From the NCBI GenBank assembly GCA_035719045.1, contig DASTGO010000301.1, positions 1 through 9,598 of the forward strand: a DNA stretch of 9,598 bases. Reading direction: 5' to 3'. This stretch comes from DASTGO01 sp035719045. GTDB lineage: Bacteria; Actinomycetota; Actinomycetes; Actinomycetales; Kineosporiaceae. Positions within the stretch are counted from its first letter, which is position 1; every line of letters starts with the position of its first letter. Both the position numbers and the translations under genes were made by a program. This document shows positions 5,603 through 9,598 of this stretch, piece by piece. The notes beneath the pieces were generated by a model. The model was not told the origin of the DNA. It made no database searches and was given only the letters and a program-made list of their open reading frames with translations.

Positions 5603-6883
5603 TCAGCCTTTCGGCATCAGCCGCTCGGGCATCCAGGGCCGCAGCACCTCCGGCATCCGGACCGAACCGTCGGCCTGCTGGTGCTGCTCCAGGATCGCCG
5701 GCAGGAGGCGACTCGTGGCCAGTCCGGAAGCGTTGAGGGTGTGCACCAACTGCGGCTTGCCGTCCGGCCCGCGGAACCGGATCCGGCCGCGGCGGGCCTG
5801 GAAGTCGCGGGCGTTGGAGGACGAGCTGACCTCCAGGTACCGGTCGATGCTCGGCAGCAGGACCTCGATGTCGAAGGTCTTCGCCATCGACGCACTGGTG
5901 TCCTCGGCCGCCAGCAGAGTGACCCGGTGGTGCAGTTCCAGACCCTGGACCAGGGCCTCGGCCTTGCCGACGAGTTCCTCGTGCGCCCGGGCGGAGTCCT
6001 CCGGGGTCGTGTACTGGAACATCTCGACCTTGTCGAACTGGTGCCCGCGCAGGGTGCCCCGCTCGTAGCTGCGGTACCCGCCGATCTCCTTGCGGTAGCA
6101 GGGGGTGTAGGCGAAGTACTTCAGCGGCAGGTCCTCGGCCGGGATGATCTCGTCCCGGTGCAGGCTCACCAGGGCGGTCTCCGCGGTCGGGATCAGGAAG
6201 TGCGACGGGGTGCCGTCCTCGTCCCGCTCGACGATGTAGACGTCCTCGGCGAACTTCGGGAACTGCCCGGCCGCGTAGCCGCCCTCGTAGGTGAGGATGT
6301 GCGGCGGCAGGATGAACGTGTAGCCGTCCCGCAGGTGGCTCTGCACGAAGTAGTTCAGCAGCGCCCACTCCAGCTGGGCGCCGAGGCCGGTGTATACCCA
6401 GGACCCGGTGCCGTTGAGCTTCGTCCCGCGCTTGTAGTCGACCAGGCCGAGGCTCTCCGCGAGCTCGACGTGGTCCCTCGGGGTGAAGTCGAAGGCGGGC
6501 GCCTGGCCGAACTCCCGGATGACGACGTTGGACTCCTTGCCGCCCGGCGGCACGTCCTCGTCCGGCAGGTTCGGCAGGCCGTCCAGGAAGGACTGGCGCT
6601 CGGTGGACAGCCGCCGGTTGTCGGCCTCGAGTTCGGTGATCCGGTCCCCGATCGCCTGGGACCGCTCACGCAGGGCGGAGTCGTCCTCCCCGGAACGGCG
6701 CAGCTTGGCGATCTGCTCCGAGACGGACTTACGCTCGGCGCGCGCCTGCTCCAGCTCGGTCTGGTTCTTCCGCAGCTCGGCGTCGGTGGCGAGGAACGGC
6801 CCGAAGTCGACGTTGAGCTGGCGCTTGGCGAGCAGCTTGCTGATCCGCTCGGGGTCGCGCCGGATCTCATTGGGGTCCAGCAT
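5603..6883 (-). CDS. serS: Seryl-tRNA synthetase, sequence-divergent
   Basis: The 426-aa enzyme, full length for a bacterial SerRS, charges tRNA-Ser (and tRNA-Sec where present). Residues 1 to about 110 form the N-terminal domain with the long antiparallel coiled coil that contacts the tRNA variable arm. The class II core follows: IPTAET serine-pocket loop, motif 2 C262-YRKE...RGTLRGHQFDKVE (R264, R279, E287), SSSSN at 353-357 followed by ARDFQARR, and motif 3 NASGLATSR (N384-R392). Key residues are kept, but several positions differ from common bacterial SerRS: YRSYERG replaces GRDTRG, RGHQF replaces RVHQF, SSSSN replaces SSCSN, and GLATSR replaces GLAVGR. It may be a lineage-specific form or a second, resistance-type paralogue. 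The ATG start has AGG 10 nt upstream, part of AGGAGACAGG. Synthetase identity is sure; whether it is the only copy cannot be seen here. Confidence 0.95.
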   Translation of the reverse strand: MLDPNEIRRDPERISKLLAKRQLNVDFGPFLATDAELRKNQTELEQARAERKSVSEQIAKLRRSGEDDSALRERSQAIGDRITELEADNRRLSTERQSFLDGLPNLPDEDVPPGGKESNVVIREFGQAPAFDFTPRDHVELAESLGLVDYKRGTKLNGTGSWVYTGLGAQLEWALLNYFVQSHLRDGYTFILPPHILTYEGGYAAGQFPKFAEDVYIVERDEDGTPSHFLIPTAETALVSLHRDEIIPAEDLPLKYFAYTPCYRKEIGGYRSYERGTLRGHQFDKVEMFQYTTPEDSARAHEELVGKAEALVQGLELHHRVTLLAAEDTSASMAKTFDIEVLLPSIDRYLEVSSSSNARDFQARRGRIRFRGPDGKPQLVHTLNASGLATSRLLPAILEQHQQADGSVRMPEVLRPWMPERLMPKG

Positions 6884-7000
6884 GGTCGAAGTACCTGTCT
6901 CCTGGTCACGGTGGAGAGCGCACGAAGCTCAGGACCGGCCGGCGAGTCTGCCGGGAAGGACAGTCGCGGATCGGCTCGGGAGCGCCGGTTGCCCGCGGCG

Positions 7001-7006
7001 ACTCTA
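7001..7006 (-). promoter_or_regulatory. Candidate -10 box for serS
   Basis: TAGAGT on the minus strand fits TANNNT and would give a leader of about 110 nt. No recognisable -35 is seen, so support is limited to the hexamer. Confidence 0.25.
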
Positions 7007-7047
7007 CCAGCGCATCCGAGCCGGACCACGGACGAACCGGGACCGCA

Positions 7048-7075
7048 ATGCCATGGCGGGCTCCCGCCGCGGCAT
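7048..7075. repeat. 28-bp interrupted palindrome / hairpin
   Basis: ATGCC (7048-7052) pairs with GGCAT (7071-7075), and GGCGGG (7055-7060) pairs with CCCGCC (7063-7068) around CT. Only a 2x2 internal mismatch breaks the symmetry. It sits in the divergent region between serS and the secreted-protein gene, and could be an operator for either or a hairpin. The role is unknown. Confidence 0.5.
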
Positions 7076-7085
7076 GCGCTCGTCT

Positions 7086-7107
7086 ACCGGTCAACGGCCG
7101 GTGGCCG
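7086..7107. repeat. Overlapping GC-rich stem-loops
   Basis: ACCGG (7086-7090) pairs with CCGGT (7098-7102), and alternatively CGGCC (7095-7099) pairs with GGCCG (7103-7107) around a 3-nt loop. The two stems are mutually exclusive. This may be chance in such GC-rich DNA. Confidence 0.25.
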
Positions 7108-7208
7108 CCGGCGATGCACGGGGGTCACCCGGACCGCCGCAGGGCGGCGCAGCGTGACGGAGTCTTCGAGTTCCCTGTGATCATGCGCCGCGCCTCTCCC
7201 CAATCCGG

Positions 7209-8201
7209 ATGACCTTGCAGCAGGATGCGGTCATGGGCCGTCACTGCGTGCCATCTCCGCCCGCGCATAAACGCCTCCGCTGGACGGCCGCCGCTGTGGC
7301 GGTCACGGCGACGGGGCTGGCCGGGTGGACGGTCCTCGGCCACAGTGGCCCGGGCAGCGTCACCACCGCCCGGTCCGACCTGACGCCCAGTGCCCCGGCG
7401 AGCGCCGCGCCCGCCACCTCCACCCCGGCCGACTCCGCCGCCGTGTCCCAGTCGTCCGCCCTGCTGGCCGTTCAGCACGGCGCGGTGGGCCGAACCGCCG
7501 GACGGTCCCCGTCCCCGACCGCCGCGCCGGCCGCCCCCGCCACCTCGCCGGCCGCCCCCGCCCCGGCCGTTTCGCCGTCCACGCGCAGCTACCCGCTGCA
7601 CACGGGGGTCCGGACGACCTGGTTCAACGTTGGCGGCGTGGACAACCCCGACGGCGGCGAGGAGACCCAGAACGTGGGGTCCGCCTGGGACGCCGCCTGG
7701 TCCACCCACTTCGGCGGCTGTGACGGGGTGGGACCGGTCGGCCCGCAGTGCATCCCCGAGCCCCGGGTCGCGTCGAACGACTGGTTCCCCCAGCACATGA
7801 CGCCCATGGAGAACCCCTTCTATGTGGCGATCCCCCTCGACGACGTGAACGACGCGACCGCGGCGGCGGCCCGCAGTTCCTTCCCCTGGGCGCATGACCC
7901 CGACTCGATGCTGGGCAGCCCGTCGACGTCCCTCGTGAAGAACCGCTGGGTCGCCGTCACCGGCCCGAACGGCCGGACCTGTTATGCCCAGGTGGAGGAC
8001 GCCGGGCCCTGGTCCTACCACGACGTCGCCTACGTGTTCTCCGCCGCACCGCCGGTGGTCAGGCCGAGCCTGGACGTCAGCCCCTCGGTGTTCAACTGCA
8101 TCGGCGTCGACCTCGACGTCGGCGAGACCACCACCTCGTGGCGGTTCGTCGACAGCCCGCCCCCGGGACCCTGGACCAACGTGGTCACCACCCGGCGCTG
8201 A
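7209..8201 (+). CDS. Membrane-anchored secreted protein of unknown function
   Basis: The 330-aa protein has a short basic N-terminus (HKRLRW), one hydrophobic segment (about 25-43) that is either a signal peptide or an N-terminal anchor, a Pro/Ala/Ser/Thr linker to about 133, and a compact C-terminal domain from about 137 to the end. The domain begins TTWFNVGGVDNPDGG and contains four cysteines (C171, C181, C258, C297), so two disulfides are likely. Its strongest motif is CYAQVEDAGPW (258-268), followed by DVSPSVFNCIG and the end W-RFVDSPPPGPWTNVV. The Asp in a DAGP loop and the aromatic-rich beta pattern remind me of double-psi beta-barrel cell-wall proteins, but I do not recognise the family firmly. 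ATG 7209 has no ribosome site. ATG 7233 has AGGA 7 nt upstream (7222-7225) and may be the true start, giving 322 aa. It is followed after 190 bp by the ATPase gene on the same strand. Confidence 0.8.
   Translation: MTLQQDAVMGRHCVPSPPAHKRLRWTAAAVAVTATGLAGWTVLGHSGPGSVTTARSDLTPSAPASAAPATSTPADSAAVSQSSALLAVQHGAVGRTAGRSPSPTAAPAAPATSPAAPAPAVSPSTRSYPLHTGVRTTWFNVGGVDNPDGGEETQNVGSAWDAAWSTHFGGCDGVGPVGPQCIPEPRVASNDWFPQHMTPMENPFYVAIPLDDVNDATAAAARSSFPWAHDPDSMLGSPSTSLVKNRWVAVTGPNGRTCYAQVEDAGPWSYHDVAYVFSAAPPVVRPSLDVSPSVFNCIGVDLDVGETTTSWRFVDSPPPGPWTNVVTTRR
7526..7562 (+). repeat. Direct repeat in the Pro/Ala linker
   Basis: GCCGGCCGCCCCCGCC is present at 7526-7541 and 7547-7562, period 21 bp, so the frame is kept. 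It encodes Ala/Pro-rich linker units of the secreted protein and is a possible site of length variation. Confidence 0.55.
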
Positions 8202-8223
8202 CGCCACTTCACCATGCCGTCGC

Positions 8224-8237
8224 CCGCCGACCGGCGG
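8224..8237 (+). terminator. Weak hairpin after the secreted-protein gene
   Basis: CCGCC (8224-8228) pairs with GGCGG (8233-8237) around a 4-nt loop, 22 nt past the stop codon at 8201. There is no T-run and the stem is short. The gap 8202-8391 contains no TANNNT box for the next gene, so read-through into it is equally possible. Confidence 0.25.
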
Positions 8238-8391
8238 TCCGCTTCGACAACCCTGCCCACCCAACCGGGCCGTGCCCCTGGTCGGCTGTGGCGAGGCTGC
8301 CCGTCTGGCTGCCCGCCCATGCCTTGCGGCCGGACACCCCGCTCCTCGAGGCTGCCTGTGAGGGCTGCGACGGACGGGAGATGAGCAGGGC

Positions 8392-9598
8392 GTGCTCCAG
8401 CGGCCGGGAACGAAGACGGCCGACGGGCCGTCGCTGTCCCACGTCCTGTCCCGGCTCGCCGTCGTCGAGGCGCTGGTCCGCGCGGCGATCGCCACCCGAC
8501 GCACCGGCACCGGCGACCACCCGGCCCCCGATCCCTTCCGAGGGCTCTACCTCAGCGACACCGAGATCGACAGGCTGCTCGCGGCCGGACCGGGCATGGC
8601 CGTCCTCAGCGGCGCCGGACCGGGCGCGGCGGGGCTCTGCGGCGCGGGCACCGGCACCGGCACCGGCACCGGCACCGGAGCCACCGGGGAGACCGCGCAG
8701 ACCAAGAGCACCGGGCAGACCGGGGACACCGGGCGGATCGCGCAGACCAGGGACACCGGGGACACCGGGGACACCGCGCAGATGCTCGCCGCGGTCGAGG
8801 AGGCCGCGGACCGCGCGGCGAGCGCCGGGGCCCGGCTGCGGCTGCGCGACCTCGCCGGCGCGTTCGGGCTGCTACCCCTCGACATCGCCCTGCTCCTGGT
8901 CGCCCTGGCTCCCGAGGTGGATCCCCGGTTCGAGCGGCTCTACGGATACCTGCACGACGACCTCACCCGACGCCGGCCGACCATCGGGCTGGCCCTGGAA
9001 CTCGCGGGGGTCCCGGCGGCGGCCGCGTCCGGACGGGCCCGGCTGCGGCCCGGCTGCCCGCTCCTCGACCACGCCCTGATCGAGGTCCTCGAGGGCGACC
9101 GTCCGTTCCTCACCCGCAGCCTGCGAATCCCCGACCGGGTCGTCGCCCACCTGCTCGGCGACGACACCCCGGACCCCGCGCTGCACGACCTGCTCGCCAC
9201 CCCGCCGCCGTGCCTGGCCGGCGACCCCGGCGCCATGGCCGCCGCACTGCGCGCCGGGGCGAGCCTCGGCTACGTCACCGAGCACCGGACCGGTTCCGCC
9301 CCGGCCCTGGGCGCCGCAGCCTTCGCGACGCTCGGGCTGCCGTCGGTGGTCCTCGACCTCGGCCGGCTCGCCGGGCGGGACCCTGTCGCCGTGGCCGCGA
9401 TCGCCCGCCGCGAGGCCCGGCTGCGCGGCGCCGGCCTGGTCGCCGGTCCCGTCGAGGCACTCGGTGACGCCACCAGCGACCAACTCCCGGGCCGGGTGTC
9501 CGCGTGGACCGACCCGACCTGGCCGGTCATCCTGTTCGGGCGCCGCACCTGGGACCCGCTGTGGTCCGCCCAGGTGCCGGCCGGCGGCGACGCCCCTC
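8392..9598 (+). CDS. Winged-helix AAA+ ATPase-type protein, N-terminal part (runs off window)
   Basis: An open frame runs without a stop from a TGA at 8359 to the window end (402 codons so far, 3' incomplete). The GTG at 8392 is the first plausible start, with GGGAG at 8376-8380 upstream. Residues 13-63 include SHVLSRLAVVEALVRAAIATRR and FRGLYLSDTEIDRLL (49-63). Residues 144-203 include LRLRDLAGAFGLLPLDIALLLVALAPEVDPRFERLYGYLHDDLTRRRPTIGLALEL. These phrases are, as I recall, typical of ATPases with an N-terminal degenerate AAA-like or winged-helix region encoded in actinobacterial contractile injection (phage-tail-like) gene clusters. The catalytic Walker A/B motifs would lie beyond the window, so ATPase activity is not shown. 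Residues 84-130 are a Gly/Thr-rich insert. The likely role, as inferred from the family, is assembly or disassembly of the contractile particle in the cytosol. It may be co-transcribed with the preceding gene. Confidence 0.72.
   Translation, partial: MLQRPGTKTADGPSLSHVLSRLAVVEALVRAAIATRRTGTGDHPAPDPFRGLYLSDTEIDRLLAAGPGMAVLSGAGPGAAGLCGAGTGTGTGTGTGATGETAQTKSTGQTGDTGRIAQTRDTGDTGDTAQMLAAVEEAADRAASAGARLRLRDLAGAFGLLPLDIALLLVALAPEVDPRFERLYGYLHDDLTRRRPTIGLALELAGVPAAAASGRARLRPGCPLLDHALIEVLEGDRPFLTRSLRIPDRVVAHLLGDDTPDPALHDLLATPPPCLAGDPGAMAAALRAGASLGYVTEHRTGSAPALGAAAFATLGLPSVVLDLGRLAGRDPVAVAAIARREARLRGAGLVAGPVEALGDATSDQLPGRVSAWTDPTWPVILFGRRTWDPLWSAQVPAGGDAP
8647..8775 (+). repeat. In-frame GGCACC hexamer array and degenerate 9-bp repeats
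   Basis: Five perfect GGCACC units (8647-8676) encode (Gly-Thr)5. They are followed by repeats of GACACCGGG at 8725-8733, 8752-8760 and 8761-8769, plus a partial copy at 8770-8775, encoding Asp-Thr-Gly units. All unit lengths are multiples of three. The array lies between the FRGLY segment and the LRDLAGAFGL segment of the ATPase-like gene. Confidence 0.8.

Larger units (their letters stand above)
6884..7208. other. 325-bp divergent intergenic region, serS / secreted-protein gene
   Basis: I see no gene in this stretch. It holds the serS leader, a candidate minus-strand -10 (TAGAGT at 7001-7006), and two GC-rich hairpins (7048-7075 and 7086-7107). No TANNNT box is visible for the rightward gene in its last 70 bp, and there is no tRNA or recognisable riboswitch. 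Confidence 0.6.

Noticed and set aside
4649..7180. 843-aa plus-strand open frame spanning the lipoprotein gene, the gap and the antisense of serS
   Set aside because: It crosses two real genes in wrong frames and two intergenic regions; the longest frame in the window but without any recognisable domain.
7125..8510. 461-aa minus-strand open frame over the secreted-protein gene
   Set aside because: The plus strand has a signal segment, linker and a patterned Cys-containing domain; the minus product is Gly/Arg low-complexity.
8647..8775. CRISPR-like array
   Set aside because: Units of 6 and 9 bp without spacers, kept in frame inside a coding region; this is a protein-coding low-complexity repeat.
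8138..9079. 313-aa plus-strand frame overlapping the ATPase gene
   Set aside because: Its product is Pro/Arg/Ser-rich shadow sequence, whereas the frame starting at 8392 shows conserved family phrases and stays open to the window end.

Overview
The window is very GC-rich and dense in long antisense shadow ORFs. It uses GTG and TTG starts and Shine-Dalgarno sites of the GGGGAGG/GAGGAGG type, and it carries the actinobacterial partner genes thrS and an Ap4A-phosphorylase-like HIT gene. This points to a high-GC actinobacterium. A chemotaxis receptor with a FliA/WhiG-like promoter suggests a motile lineage. I cannot name the genus from the sequence.

Layout. (1) At 14-75 a strong nested hairpin closes a leftward HIT-family nucleotide phosphorylase gene (110-733), whose stop codon lies in a perfect 17-bp tandem duplication. 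(2) A rightward methyl-accepting chemotaxis protein (926-2530) follows. It sits between HIT and thrS, which are adjacent in mycobacteria. (3) thrS (2541-4553, leftward) converges on it with a 10-bp gap. (4) A divergent intergenic region with repeated ATCACGG words separates thrS from a rightward lipoprotein gene with a DUF6636-like domain (4773-5387). (5) serS (5603-6883, leftward) encodes a seryl-tRNA synthetase with unusual motif 2 and 3 wording. (6) A 325-bp divergent region with two GC-rich hairpins leads to a rightward gene for a membrane-anchored secreted protein of unknown function (7209-8201). (7) At the right edge, a GTG-started ORF (8392 to beyond the window) matches the N-terminal half of the winged-helix AAA+ ATPase-type proteins found in actinobacterial contractile-injection-system (phage-tail-like) loci. 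It carries a low-complexity Gly-Thr insert.

How the genes fit together. The leftward genes are housekeeping: translation (thrS, serS) and dinucleotide turnover (HIT), since Ap4A is a by-product of aminoacyl-tRNA synthetases. The rightward genes are envelope, sensory or accessory functions placed between them. The most promising lead to an unusual system is at the right end, where the ATPase suggests that a contractile injection locus may begin; the window stops before its Walker motifs and before any structural gene.
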